DNA of 64,000 bases from Neodontobutis hainanensis (taxonomy: Eukaryota > Chordata > Actinopteri > Gobiiformes > Odontobutidae): the NCBI GenBank assembly GCA_024349245.1, contig JALDNG010000754.1, positions 124,001 to 188,000 on the forward strand, written 5' to 3'. How positions within the stretch are numbered: the stretch's first letter is position 1; the number at the start of each line of letters is the position of its first letter. Made by a program: the position numbers and the translations under genes. This document shows, in pieces, positions 12,399 through 25,803 of the stretch. The notes beneath the pieces are model-generated. The model was not told the DNA's origin. It saw only the letters and a program-made list of their open reading frames with translations, and did no database searches.

Positions 12399-13038
12399 CA
12401 AAAAATATATCGCTATTTAATAATTTTTAACAACTATTTTTATCAAATCAAACGCGAAGACACAAGCAAAAAGGTTCATCATGGTAACTTATATTGAAAA
12501 ATCAAAAGATTGTCCTAATTAAATAGAAGAGCTAATTGAAATAAGTGGAATCAGAAAGTTTATTTAAATCGCACTTTTAGGGTATTGGAATTTTCTGAAA
12601 TTTATAATCTTGATTTTTTAATTCTTCAAAGGATGTTCGAATTCTAAGAAAGGCAACAAGGATATCAAAACAAAATTCAAAATATTTTGGATTGCGATAT
12701 TATATTAACACGCGTTGTTTTGAAATAAAAAAGATTTTATTTAACTTTTTAAAAGTCTTCATAACTTCGTAAAATTAAAAACATAAGATATCTCTTAAAT
12801 ATGATCACGAAAAGAGCGATTTATCCCGTTTTATCTGAAAAATACATGAAATAAATTTATTTTTATTCAAGATTCTTTGATTTAAAAATCGTTTATTTGA
12901 TTCATCGATGAAACAGGATTTAATATCGAATGTAAGATTAATTATCGATATTAGATGATTTATATCTACGCTGTAATGTATCACTTCAATGTTATCTGAA
13001 TAAATATTTTTTAAATCATTTATTTCAATTTATAAGAA

Positions 13039-13209
13039 ATGATGCAACAAAACGTTTTAAGAGCTTATTTCAAAAACCATCATGATAAGAACTGTAAAAA
13101 GAATGTAAATGAAAATTTTTTAAATTCATCAGATGTGGAAATATTCAATATTAGGTTTCACAGATGTGATACTGTGAAAGAATCTTATCGAGAAAAAATA
13201 CTTGTCTGA
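13039..13209 (+). CDS. small open frame, 56 residues, doubtful
   Basis: ATG 13039 to TGA 13207-13209 codes a basic, His/Cys-containing peptide beginning MMQQNVLRAYFKNHHDKNC and ending SYREKILV. Composition is less Phe/Ile/Leu-dominated than chance frames here. No splice sites, domain or homologous copy in the window supports it. Confidence 0.18.
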   Translation: MMQQNVLRAYFKNHHDKNCKKNVNENFLNSSDVEIFNIRFHRCDTVKESYREKILV

Positions 13210-16200
13210 TTAATTTGCTTTCATATATTATCGGAGTAATCAAATCTTTAGCATATTATTTTTCTTTTTGAAAACAAAGTTAAATTCCATCAAAACTAGC
13301 GTCAATTATAAATTAGCTAATTTGGCTCACAAAAATTATACTATGAATGTCATAGAACGTTTATTTTATATTAAAAAAATGACAGTTTGTGAGAATATAT
13401 GAGTTGCATCAAAAATAGTTTCAATGATATTTTGAATAAAAAATAATGTTTATCCTTTAATCTGTTTTTAAATATTAATCATCGTAAATTTGTGTTTAAT
13501 CTTTTTTGGGTTTACGTGTTAAAATTAAGGTTTATTCAATGAATCAATGTTTTTTTCTTCGGTTTATCAAAGACAAAAACACAGGCATAGTTTAAAAATT
13601 AAAAATTATTCGAGTTTATATTTATTCTTTTGTTTGCTCTTTATGAATATCAACATAAATGCATGCCATGAGGTCTTCGATAATAAACTCCTGTGCTGAT
13701 CTTCCAGATATTTAAATATTTTCCAACCAGTATAATGAAAAATGTGAAATAGGTATAAATAATTTCCATATGACTTTGCATAAAACCCATAATTAATTTT
13801 TTAAGGCTCTAAAAATTTGAATGTATCCCTATTTACTAAAATGAGTGAATTATCTAATTTATGCGATTTTTTAAATTTTATTATTGACAATAATTATTAA
13901 ACAAGTACCATTCTTAAATGTATAAAAACGCCTGTATAAAAAAATCGTCACGAATCTTTTTCAAGATCACTCAACTTTAACGAAAGTATAATGTTTTGGG
14001 TGACTTAAACAGAATTTATTTAAATATTAAGTCGATGATAACCACTTAAACTGTTTCAAAATGGTTTCATTTCATTGAGATCTAAACTCTAAGGCTTATA
14101 CATGATTTCAAAATATTAATCAACATCGAATCTGCAAATTTTGATAAAAATAGATATTTGAGATATTTACAGATCTTTTGTACAATCTTATAAATTTATG
14201 ATAAATATAAACACAAAGGTACCAGTCATATCTATCGATAAAAACATAAATCACAAAGAAGATAAAATTTCATGATATTTTATCTCAATTGTGTCAAATT
14301 TTGTGACAATTTAGAAATCAGTTGTGCTACGATGACGGTTGATTTTGAGGATAATAAAACAAGCCTTAATTTATGGCCTATTTTTATTTGATAAAAATTT
14401 TCAGAAGATTAAAAAAGGTAAAACATTTCTCAAAAATTTCAAACATAATTTAACTCTTTTAGTTCCTAAATCATTGATTTGTCATTGTCTTTTGATAAAA
14501 GAAAGAAAAACTAGGACAAAATGTTATAAAAGATATATAATCCGCTTTTCAACCTCTCTTCGATTGACTAATTAAAAATTTAAATAATTTTCGGAAAATA
14601 TTTCCACATTCTCAAGAAAATGGGAATAGGACAACCTTTATTTAATTCCTTAAACAAGAATTTATTTTTTTATTTTTTGATATTTATGAAAATACTAATT
14701 TCCTTCAGTTTATGAATTATGGAAAATATGAACTTACATATTGATAATATATTTTAGACATTTATGCTTCGTTAAAATTATGCTTTTATTTTGTCTGAAA
14801 TCTGAATTTCTCAAGAATCTGGATAAATATAATAACACATATAAAAATTCATTTTTCAGATATGCCAAATGATATTAATAAGCAAAATGTGAAACCAAAT
14901 GATCGTTGATAATGTCTTAAAAATGAAGAATAATATTTTTGATTTTATTAACTCGAAGTAATTCGTGTATCGATGAGATAAATTTTTTAAATTTTAAAAA
15001 GTTAATAAGCAGCAAAAGACAATTTGTGACAAAAGCAACTTTTTTATCTGTATGCTTTAAAAATTTCAAAATTTCCTTTTTATCCATTTTTTGAAATGAA
15101 TTATATTTTAGGATTTTAAATCTTTTTATGAAAGAGCATCTGATTTTAAAAACTCGAAAATTACAGATTTTATATTTCTCAATTAAGACTCACTCCACTT
15201 TTACAACGTTTTGAAAATAAGCTTACGAGATCTCCATAATTTAAAATTTATTTTGATTCATATGATTTTTATCTAAGTTAATTGAGATCTTTTTTAAACC
15301 ACATGTTCATCAATAAATTATTTATGTTTTTGAAGATATAGTCTTGTTAAAATTGTATGAAACAAACCATCACAGGGATTAAAAATACACAATATTTATT
15401 TCTAGATAAAAGCGTGTTACGTTTTTTGAGAACGATATTTCCAGATCAATCTTCGAAAATATTATCTAGAGCAGAATTATATTATTAATTTACCTGTAAT
15501 GTGGTTTTACATGTTTACGGTAGAGCTAGGTATCGGTTTATAGGAAATTTATTGTCGCTAAAATGAAATATTTTGTTTTTAAGACGTTTAACTGATCAAA
15601 TTCGTCTTCAATTAATCGATGTGATTTTTATATATCCATAATAATAATATCTCGTATATTTTCGAAACTTTCATTAAATCGGAAATTTAAAAGTAATTAA
15701 CCGGTAGAAATTTTATTTTATTTTTCACATAATTTTTAATTTTGTAATTATTACGATGATATACTGGTATTGAATATCATAGTTTATGATGTAAATTACT
15801 TATTTTATCCAATTAATGAAATGAATTTTCTTTTCTTAAATTTATAATATTGAAATATTTACTTCTTGTCAATAATTTTATAAATTGATGATTAAATATT
15901 CCCTTTTACTGAATTAAATAAAGAGGTTTTCAATTGTTGACCGAAAGTTAAGAATGTGTAAAGTGGTAATCATCACAAGGTACATAAACTTTAAAAATGT
16001 AAATATTGATAAAGAAGTTTTGAAACATATTTTACACCATTTATAAATGGTTGCCATACATCATAAAATTTTTACCAGTTATGCAATTAAATTAAGAAAC
16101 ATTATTGATCAAAATGTAATTATAATATAATTTATTTCAGATAATGATATATTATTTTCTATATTTGTGTAAATAGTTCATTTTATCCTCCATTCTTTGT

Positions 16201-17850
16201 CTGATATTTATTTTATTTCCCTGAAAATGGAGTGATACTATTAAATGCAAAAACATATTAAATCAGTGGAAATAAGATCACTATTGTTTTATTTAACACA
16301 TCTAAAGATATATTTTTCATTTGTTTTATTTAGTTTATATATATATTTGACCCATATATTGAACTTTGTAAGTCAATGGGACATTCTTCATGATATCAAA
16401 ATTTTATATATTTCCTTAACCTTTAACTTATTTTGTAATCTTAAAGCTTTAAAATTAATGAGTCTGATGACACTAAATTCTACATTGATTTGATAAAAAT
16501 TTATTGATGGATAGTGTCTTAATTTATGAAAATATTAAACATGTTATAATGATAAAGAATATTTAAGCGTTTATCTTTAAAACCCGTTTATAACTGGATG
16601 AATAAATTTTTATCATTATTTCCAAAGATTTATCTTTTATACTTACTTGATTGACGTGAAATATTTTCCCACGGTAGATGTACTTTGTAATATTTTTGAC
16701 GTTTTCGCCATCTTATTTTTATATCTTATTGATAAGATTGTGCAATGTGCATGATTTTAATTGTTTTATATTTGAAAACATAAAGATAATAAGCGATTGA
16801 TTTGATTGCTTTTGATCTTTTTGAAGATAAATGTTTAGAAAATTGAGAATTATTTATTTATTTCTCTGAAAGGTATTGAGAAAAAAGTAGATATATAACA
16901 TAGAATTTGAAAGATAATTATCTTCAAAGAAAAGTTCTTTGAAGTTTTCTTATTTGCATTTGATTCAAATATTTTAAATTATAAACTCCTTCATTCAAAA
17001 ATAAAAAAAAAATTTATTGTTTCCGATTAAAAATTCCTCAAATATGAATTAACATAACTCTTGGTACACGGTTTTCATCATAGAGAAATTGAATATTTTT
17101 AACATAAATGATGCTTATATAAAAATTTTTTTTGTTCAAAAGTATTTATTTTCTGAATATATACATTGATGATATTTTCCATGTAAGATGCCATCAAAGT
17201 TAACATATTTAATTAAATATAGATATTTTATGTTTGAAATCGCCCTAGGCGATTTATATTGAATTATAATTCAAAATTCAGTCATTTTTGTCGATGAGTT
17301 TACAAATAAAAATATATCATATTTCAACCATGTTCATTTATGAAACATATAATTATTTTAAATGTAACATATAAATGATTTTCAGAAATCTAAGTTTGTA
17401 AAAATGTTTTTGAAAACAGTTTAATATTTTTAAATTTCAGATTTATACAATTGTTATTTTATTTTAACAAAGGGTGTACATATTTTATTTTTACTTATAA
17501 GTGTTCAGAAAATCTTATTTTCAATAAAAATAAATGATAATGTAGAATAACGTCTAGGATCTATATTTGATCATAATCAGACATAAGTCTGAAGTAATAT
17601 AAAATTATATTTATTTTTTCTATCATTATACTAACTAAGATTTGTTAAAACATCCCTTGTAAACAAAATCAAATGGATATTTATGAATAATTTGTCCATT
17701 ATTTCTTTTTATGATTTAAATTCGAATGATAACAATAATTACTTGGTGTTTTATATTATGAAATCGAATTTATTATTTAAATTTATATCGATAATTTCTG
17801 CTTACAAACAAAATTTATATTTATTAACAATTGAATTTTTCTTTATTGCA
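13210..17850. other. AT-rich stretch with only doubtful small frames
   Basis: Nothing firm was found. A 43-residue frame at 15357-15488 (starting MKQTITGIKNTQYLFLDKS) and frames at 14339-14575 and 16245-16493 were looked at. None has splice, domain or repeat support. Confidence 0.
17237..17255. repeat. short perfect inverted repeat
   Basis: AAATCGCC and GGCGATTT form a perfect 8-bp stem around a 3-base CTA loop in otherwise AT-rich DNA. Function unknown. Confidence 0.5.
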
Positions 17851-17852
17851 TC

Positions 17853-17860
17853 ACTTAGAA
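17853..17860. repeat. left target-site duplication of the hAT element
   Basis: ACTTAGAA lies directly outside the left terminal repeat and matches ACTTAAAA outside the right one at 7 of 8 bases. Eight-base duplications are the hallmark of hAT insertion. Confidence 0.85.
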
Positions 17861-17876
17861 CAGGGGTGGGCAACCC
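17861..17876 (+). repeat. left terminal inverted repeat
   Basis: CAGGGGTGGGCAACCC; one mismatch (position 10) with the reverse complement of the right end. Confidence 0.92.
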
Positions 17877-17926
17877 GCGGCCCGCAGACCTCATGCAAGC
17901 CCTCCTAAGAAAATTTTGCGGCCCGC
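17877..17926. repeat. two subterminal GCGGCCCGC motifs, left end
   Basis: Copies lie at 17877-17885 and 17918-17926. The second begins 57 bases in from the left end, the same offset as the right-end copy. In hAT elements short subterminal repeats of this kind bind the transposase; here that is inference. Confidence 0.7.
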
Positions 17927-18035
17927 AGAGTTTTAGCATTTTTATATACACGTTTATTTTCAACGGAAAAATTAAAAAAATTTTTTTCATCTACCTCTAA
18001 TTTCAGCATGCATTCTAATAAACGAACAATAATAG

Positions 18036-19825
18036 ATGAAAACAGAAGATATAGCGAAGAGTGGGAAGCAAAATACTTTTTATACTCAAAATAAAAAGCT
18101 AATCTGTTTAATTTGTCGAGAACACGTTGCTGTATTCAAAGAATACATTGTTAAAAGACACTACGAAACGAAACATTGTGATTATATAAAATTCGATAAA
18201 GAGATGAAAGAAACTAGACTCAAAGAATTTAAATCGCAGTTAAAATCTCAACAAAAAATGTTTCGTCTGTCACTACAACAACGAAACCGAATTGTAAAAG
18301 CAAGTTATTCTATTTCTCTTTTGATTGCAAAAAGTATGAAAGCGTTTTCGGAAGGAGAATTCATCAAGGAATGTTTAGAAGCTGCAGCGAAAACTCTTTA
18401 TACATACAAATGCGAATCATTTTCAAATCTGAGTCTTTCCCAGCAAACGATTTGTCGTCGAATAAACGATATTTAAATGAAATTATCAAGCTACGTTAAG
18501 AAAATTCAAGATTTTAAATATTTTTCATTGGCATTTGATGAAAGCACTGATATATCAGATACAGAGCAGCTTGTAATATTTGTTCGTGTCGTAAATGAAT
18601 CATTTCAAATAATAGAGGAAATGTTAAACATGGTAAGTTTGAAAAATACAACAAAAGGTGAAGATATTTTTCTCTGCCATCGAAAAATGTTTACATGAGA
18701 ATAATATGAATTTGGATACCCTTTCTGGAATATCAATTGATGGCGCACCTGCTATGATCGGTAAAGCAAAAGGAGCTGTGAAATTACTACTAGATAAAAA
18801 GGAATTCAAGAACGATATTCAAAATCGTGTTAAGAAAGATGATTTATTTATTATCCACTGTTTGATTCATCAACAGAATTTATGTGCCCAAACGTTTTCA
18901 ATGAATCATGTAATGAATGTAGTAATCAAAACAGTGAATTACATTCATTCGCATGCACTTTCTCACCGACAATTTAAAGAATTTCTGAATGAAATGGATT
19001 CTGAATACGGAGACATAATATATTTCAGTCAAGTTAGATGGTTAAGTCATGGAAAATGTTTACAATGATTCTATGAGCTTCGGAAAGAAATTGATGAGTT
19101 TATGAATGACAGGCAAAGACCAATACACGAACTGAAAGATGATGAGAGGTTAATGGATTTATTTTTTTAAGTGGATATTGTTGAAAAACTCAATCAATTA
19201 AACGTCTCATTGCAAGGAAAAGACAATTTAATAGTAGATGCGTTCAATCATATCAAAGCGTTTCAAAGAAAATTGCAACTATTCGAATCTCAATTGAAAA
19301 ATAATAACGTTCAGCATTTTCCATTGTTAAAAGAAATGAAAAATCCACGAAATAACAATTATTTTAAATATGCACAAGAAATCGGAAAACTTATAGTTGC
19401 CTTTGAAAGTCGCAAAGCTAATTTACACAAATACAATAAGATATTTGAAATATATTCATCTCCTTTTTATGTCGATATCGAGTCGGTCCCAGAACATATC
19501 CAGATGGAGTTGATTGATTTACAATGCAATATCGAATTAAGACAAATTTTTGAAGCATCAAAATCTAAGCTTGATTTTTATAAAATTTATATCACAAGAT
19601 AAAGATTTTCAAATTTGAAAAATCTGGCACAAAAAGTCGTAAGTGCATTTGGATCAACTTATATCTGCGAATCATTTTTTTTCGAAAATGAAATTTCCTA
19701 AACATAAATCACGTTCGAGTTTGACGGACGAAAGTCTGCAAAACCAATTACGACGTGCAAATACAAGCATAGATATCGATCTGCAGAAGTTAAATGAGAG
19801 TATGGAAAAGAAAATATCTCATTAA
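18036..19825 (+). pseudogene. hAT transposase pseudogene with N-terminal BED-type zinc finger
   Basis: The first piece (18036-18476) starts at the only well-placed ATG. It carries a BED-like finger with Cys24, Cys27, His42 and His47, then a basic helical region. The catalytic core follows: SLAFDESTDISD holds the first Asp (18530-18560), SIDGAPAMIG the second Asp (about 18735), then IIHCLIHQQNLCA and VRWLSH as expected for this hAT subgroup. The C-terminal Glu lies in HIQMELIDLQCN (about 19500). The dimerisation block is recognisable in SAFGSTYICE and SLTDESL. Damage: TAA 18474-18476, a frame change near 18660-18690, TGA 19066-19068, TAA 19168-19170, TAA 19600-19602 and a last frame change near 19680. 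The TGA probably arose from an Arg codon by a CpG-type change. Total span fits a usual transposase of about 590-600 residues. It is non-functional. Confidence 0.93.
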
Positions 19826-19961
19826 TTGAATAAATTAAATTTGTGAGAATTATTTTATTTATATAATTTTTACTTTGTGTTTTTGAGTAATATTATTTAA
19901 TTTTGTTTAATTTCATTTTTATTAGCGTCTTATCACTTATGAATGATATATAAATTTTTAT

Positions 19962-19970
19962 GCGGCCCGC
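19962..19970. repeat. subterminal GCGGCCCGC motif, right end
   Basis: The copy has the same base order as the left copies (direct, not inverted) and ends 57 bases from the right end of the element. Both inner copies are followed by a related gag-ttta word. Confidence 0.7.
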
Positions 19971-20011
19971 GAGTTTATGATAAATTTCCAAAATGGCCAG
20001 AAGGTTCATTT

Positions 20012-20027
20012 GGGTTGGCCACCCCTG
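20012..20027 (-). repeat. right terminal inverted repeat
   Basis: GGGTTGGCCACCCCTG, reverse complement of the left end with one mismatch. Confidence 0.92.
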
Positions 20028-20035
20028 ACTTAAAA
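20028..20035. repeat. right target-site duplication of the hAT element
   Basis: ACTTAAAA, one substitution from the left copy ACTTAGAA. Confidence 0.85.
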
Positions 20036-23000
20036 GATGTAAAAAATTTTCCCCAATTTGTACTCATTTATTTGTGATACATTCCGCTATTTTAATATGT
20101 TTAATAAATTGACAATGTATATTTCTTCTGAATCTATCGTGAAAATATTTTAATATCTGAAGGAAGAAATCATATACATTTTCACAAACATATCGAATAA
20201 GCTTGATCGATACTCTGTTAAAAAGAAAAATTTTAATTTAATTTATTTATTGATAAAAATTATGAAAAAAATCGATAATTTAAAATCACATGATTTTTTG
20301 TTTCAAAAACTAATAAATCAAATAAAATTTAAAAAGAATAGTTGATTAAATTTTTAAATATGTTCGATAAATTTAGTTATGCCAATTAAGGAAGGAAAAA
20401 TCATTTAACATATCCTTCAAAAATATTCTTTGCTTTATAGCTTTTCAACTCGTTGATTTATATTTAAACAGTAAAATATTTAATACTTCCTTCTTCTATA
20501 TGTATAATTTAAAATCTTATGAAAGAATGCTAATCCTACGATCCTATTTAGTTTATCTTAAGATTGAATACTTTTTAATGATTATTAAAAATTGCATGAA
20601 TTTGAGAAACACAAACATCATGTTTTTATCTTGAACAAAAATATTTCGACAAACGAATAACTTAATTTATTCTGTCATAGCATGTATACCTAAATTTTTG
20701 AAATTTTATTTAAGAATCTAGTATTAAATAATCCTCGAAACAAATTTTTTAAACCCTGTGACTAAATCAAAAAATAATTTGATTATAAATATTTTCAGAA
20801 AATTTACTTGTAAATATTTTATTTCCATAAATACTTTGGAACTTACAAATAAAAAATAGTAGAGTTCTAAATACATTAATTAAAAATAAAAATTAATTTT
20901 TTTGTTGATCTTCTGACATAAAGTCTTGCGATAGCAGAGAATTTTATTTTATTGGAAGGCTCGAGCATTTAGTATGTCCGATATGCATTATTTTTAAAAT
21001 GATTTTACACCTTTAGTTTAGGATTTTTTAACTTGAAATATTTCGAATCTAACCTTTGTAATATTTCTATAATTATATACTGTCATAAATTTTCTGACCG
21101 ATTCAAATATTTATGAGATTAATGAGGTCTAATGGTTAATTGACGTGTTCTTTTATTTCTCAAACATTTTTCGAAGCAGCTTGAAAGTAAGAAATTTCAA
21201 AAATCATCTGATTTATCCAAATTGAAAACCCTTTATTTGTTCAGGTGTTTTGAAGAAATTTTTTATTAAGATCGAATTAAAAAGCTGCTTCACCATTATT
21301 TTCTCCGCTAAAGCTTTTATTTTAATAATTAACAAATTTATAAACTCAAATAATCAATTTTATTCAAAAGTTAAGTTAAGATATTTAACATTTGTATGTT
21401 AAGTTGGAAACAATTAAATTATATGTGTAATTTCACTTTAAATGTGATGATAAAACCGTTTTACGAACCTTGTAAGTTAATTTTAACACTGTATAATTTC
21501 AGACAAATTTATACATGGTTCTTAAAAATAACCTATAAGATAGACTCGATTTCTGAATATTTCTATGTGTATCTAATATGAATCGATCAAATAATTTAGC
21601 CCTTTATTTGTTCGTTTATTGCATTTATCTTTTATGATGCTTATCGTTTTTATTTTGCATTGAAATTTTTGTGTTTTAATTGATCAGACAAATTTGATAG
21701 AATTTTTAAAGCCATGTTGGTCTCAAAAACTTGAATCTGCATTATCCTAAGATATTCCATTTTAGGTTTTAATTTTTTTAGATAGTAAATTTTTACTTCA
21801 TGTATAGAGATCATGTTAATATGCTCATTTTTCAGTGATAGATAAGATTTAAATCAATCATAACTCAGTAATTATCAGATTTAATTTTATCTTATGATTT
21901 CTTTATTTTTACTTGGTATAAAGAGGGAAATAAAAAGATTGCTGCGAAAGTAAACTATTCATTCTTAGTTATAAAAAAACCCAAAATATTGATTTACAGA
22001 CATAATTTCAGATATAAATAGGGTTAATTAACTTAGTCCAAACTATTTTTGGTGTTATAGCACCTTGGTTCATTTTATTTTGTCTCATCTTGACAAATAA
22101 TTGTTCGATAAATTCTCCTATGTCATATTATATCTTTGATTATATCATAATCAGCATTCTTCACAAGATATCCCTAATTATGTAAACACAAAGATTATAT
22201 GTTTATAATTTTCACATATGAAAAATTTTTAACATTGCTTTCTTCATCAAATAGATGTCTGAATTAATTTATAGACATTCTTTGACTGATTCTCAAGACC
22301 AGAACAACAATTTGACTATTTCTTATTTTGTGAACCTCAATGAATGTGTGAAAGTGTGACATAATTTCTTATACCTGATCAATTTACAGAAAATTTAATT
22401 TTGTTTTTCTTCTGGGGAAATAAAAAAAAACATCTGAAATCTACGAATAATCTGACAATTATATCTCGAATTCTTCGCTTAAATATTCTGTTTTGAAGAT
22501 ATATCTGTTAAAGCATGAAATGAAAAATTTAAGGAAATTCAGTAACTGATAAATATTGATGAAAAATTAAAAAATTCACAAAAAGTACCTTTAGTAATTG
22601 AATTATGAAAAATAGTTAGAAAAATATAATGTATATTTTTTCTGTCAATATTTCAGAAATAATTTTGATTATTTTAATTATTCTTAAATATGGATATATA
22701 TTTTCACATTGCTGAATAAAATATGCCAATAAAAGATCATTTGACATTCTAAATATATTTTGATCTCTTAAATACAAAGATTTTAAATATCAATAATAAT
22801 ATCATAATTATACAACGAAAAAAACTTCGTTTTAAAAATAACACTCAAACTAGTACAAAAAATAATTCAGCGTAAAATATTGATAAAATATAGTAAATAG
22901 AACAAATATCTTACGTAAACACTGAAATAATTAAAAATTCTAAACATTTCTCATTTAGCTATGAAAACTTACTGATAAAACGTTCGTATGTAATCATTCA

Positions 23001-24890
23001 TTTTCAATTTATAACTTGAAATCATTTTTAAACATTTCGACATCATACATTTAGTTTGGTTTCATTCTAAAAGATATTTTATATTTTTATTATTTTTGTC
23101 TTATTTGTTTCAATTAAAAGTAAATTTTGAATAATTTCAAAAAGTTTGACAGAATATAAGCTAAAATTATTTTGACAGATATTTTCATATTTATTTTAAA
23201 GTATGCCTTAACACGATATTTGATCATAAATAGTTTACATATAATTATTAATTTGAAAAATATGATAGTAAGAAAAAAGTTTAAAATGATATACTTAATT
23301 TTTCTATATTTAAATGAGAAAAATTTCAACGATTTTCATTGAATGGAGAATAAGCCTAAAAAGTGAACTTTTAATGATTTACGTATTTCCATTAATATTT
23401 AAATCATTATTGATTGAAAAATATTTACTGACATGTGATTTGGGCTATTGATAGGAAATAGAGAAGAGTTATTCCTCAGTCTATTTTGAAAATAACCACG
23501 ATAAAATTGATATTGTTTTTAATTATAAGATTGCTATTTGTGTGATGGTAAAAAAAGTTATTTGTATTTTTTTGAAGTTATAATTTTTTAAATTACAGAG
23601 AAATGAAAATTTTAAATATGAAAAAATAACAAGACAAAGGAAAATATAAAATTTCTATTGTTAAAATCATAGTATAGAGAATGCGAATGGGCCATTTTTA
23701 ATTTTTTCCAAATTTAAATATAATCACTTTTATTATGAATATATATGTATTTATTCAAAAGAATGTCATTTTGAGACAATATAAAATACTAAATTATTTT
23801 TATTACAAATTAAAATAAAATTACATTCTGTAACTGGATGACAACAAAGATAATTATCCAACAATATTTTTGAATTTTTGTATTATCAGTTTATAAATAG
23901 GAGAGAAATATTTTTTTATTTTGAAATAAAAAAATAAGAATATATTAAATAATGTGCAAACACTAATTTATGAACATTTAAAATATCAAATTTTTAACAA
24001 ATAAATTTACCCAATATTATTTTAAATGAATAAAAACTTTATTTTCATGAAAAAATCTGTATTAACTTGGTATTTTTATTCATATTTTATTGAATAAATT
24101 GTTTTCTTATGATTTATCCGAATATTTTTACACATCATTATCAATAATAAACAATTTATATACATTTGTAAAAAAATATTATCTGAATATAGTTCAAAAT
24201 AAAATATATATGGCTTTAACATTTGTTGTCTTTAAAAACATTTCTAAGGATATTTAAGACTTAAAATGAAAACATTTTATATCAATTAAAATTAAACTGA
24301 GTAATATAAGCAAAATTTTTATAATTAAATAATTGTCTTTTATAAAAAATATGCATAATAAATATTTAATTTAAATTTATAAATTCACGCAAGGGTTTAT
24401 TTTATATAGTATTTTTAGTTTATTCGCATTAAGAAAATTGAAAATAATTTTATGGCAGTTTCTTGAAAAATAAGATAGTTCGAAGCTTATATTATAGATA
24501 TTTATTATAACTTTATTTTAAAAAGCTAATTCGGTTTCGAAAATAACTTTTAACAAAATATTAATCGATGTAAATAATAAATATACAAAAATAATCGTTT
24601 TATTCATTTATGATAATCAAAAAATATGTATTTATTCATATATGGATTTTCTGTACCTTAGGATTTTGTGGACGGAAGTCACGGGTTCTTCAGACACAGT
24701 ATTAAGTGTTAATTAACTAATTGTTGGTCTTTATTGAAATATAATTAGGAATTATTCTTTGTGATAACCTTTTATTTTGTATTTTCGTTTGTTAAAAGAA
24801 TTTTAATTTTAAATGGGAATTTATTAATTCATTTAAGCAACATTCTATCAAATATTATCACAATGAATTTTTACAACTTTGTAATTAACA
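20036..24890. other. AT-rich stretch without supported genes
   Basis: Open frames here (for example 21396-21581 and 23114-23329 minus) look like chance frames. No repeat or RNA gene was seen. Confidence 0.
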
Positions 24891-24894
24891 AAGG

Positions 24895-25288
24895 ATGGAA
24901 GATGTGATGAAAAAGGTGAGACACAAATTGCATTTCAGTAATTTGAAGATGTGAGAGTTAATATTAATATCTTATCCACTCAGGCTATTGAGAATAAAAA
25001 ATATGTACCTCACATTGAGCTTAATGTTAGACAATATTTGAAAAAAATTAATGATTTCATTCTCTTGAAGGTATAAACCTATTGAAAAGAAGCTTGGCTC
25101 AAGTTTTATCTCTTAACTAGATAGGTACTTTACAAGTAGACAAATTTTATAAGACGATATTCAACATAATTATTAAAAAATTATCTTTTATCATCAAAAG
25201 AACTGTCTATTTTTGTCAACACGTTAAAAAAATTGACAATTGTTTTTTGAGGTTTTATAATCAATTTGAAATAAAATTTTGTTTTTAA
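24895..25288 (+). CDS. small three-exon gene candidate, about 91 residues, unrecognised
   Basis: Exon 1 (24895-24915) codes MEDVMKK and ends AAG/GTGAGA. Exon 2 (24984-25070), after acceptor ttatccactcag, is 29 codons, begins AIENKKYVPHIELNVRQYLK and ends LLK at AAG/GTATAA. Exon 3 (25121-25288), after acceptor tcttaactag, begins IGTLQVDKFYKTIF and runs to TAA. The introns would be 68 and 50 nt, all junctions are phase 0, and all four splice sites are canonical. Reading straight through meets stops, so splicing is required. Exons 1-2 have convincing composition. The second half of exon 3 is Phe/Ile/Lys-rich and may not be coding. The predicted product is a mostly helical, basic small protein with no family I recognise. 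Confidence 0.42.
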
Positions 25289-25803
25289 ATGGCTATATAT
25301 CGAGACACTACAGATATATTTCGAAATATTTGGCTAAGTATTCTTTCAAAAATAAAAAATGTCTTGTTACCAGTATTTTAGATCGAGGATCACTCGAACT
25401 GCATACATAAAGTCCTATTTATTTACTTTGCATTTAATAGATAATTGAGTTACTTATGAACAACTTCCATGCAAACAGATATTTAAAGAAAATTCAAAAT
25501 ATTTGATTTAGATAGTTAATAAAACAAGGATTGGAATAATTATAGCTCAAATTTACAAAAAGAAATTTAATTTATTTAGATGGCATATCTGCAATCAACT
25601 TAAAAATAAAAATATTTTTCTCAGTTGTAAAAAAGCAGATCACAAATATTTGTTAAAGTGAAACACATTATGGATGAGCAAAATATGATTATGATTGAGA
25701 TATGTATTTGACACGGTGAATTTAATCGTATAAGATAGTTTGTTTAAACTTATAAAAATTTGTGTATTGAATATATTTTTAGTCTAGAAACAGAAAACTT
25801 ATG

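Larger units (their letters stand above)
17861..20027 (+). mobile_element. hAT-superfamily DNA transposon, 2167 bp, inactivated
   Basis: The element has 16-bp terminal inverted repeats starting CAGGGGTGG that match at 15 of 16 positions, and near-identical 8-bp flanking duplications. GC-rich subterminal GCGGCCCGC motifs lie inside both ends. It contains a single-orientation transposase coding region with a BED-type zinc finger and hAT catalytic motifs. The ends and protein type match the widespread animal hAT group related to GTF2IRD2, FAM200, EPM2AIP1 and SCAND3 domesticated genes. The coding region has several stops and frame changes, so it cannot make its own transposase. It interrupts AT-rich DNA with no gene nearby, and its higher G+C content marks it as foreign to its surroundings. 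Confidence 0.95.

Noticed and set aside
14326..14575. Piece reading MTVDFEDNKTSLNLWPIFI, similar to a MULE DFE motif, and the overlapping 78-codon frame
   Set aside because: Only a few residues match and no further motif follows in any frame.
17683..18000. 105-codon plus frame crossing the left end of the hAT element, and its minus-strand counterpart
   Set aside because: They run across the transposon boundary and terminal repeat, so they are accidental frames.
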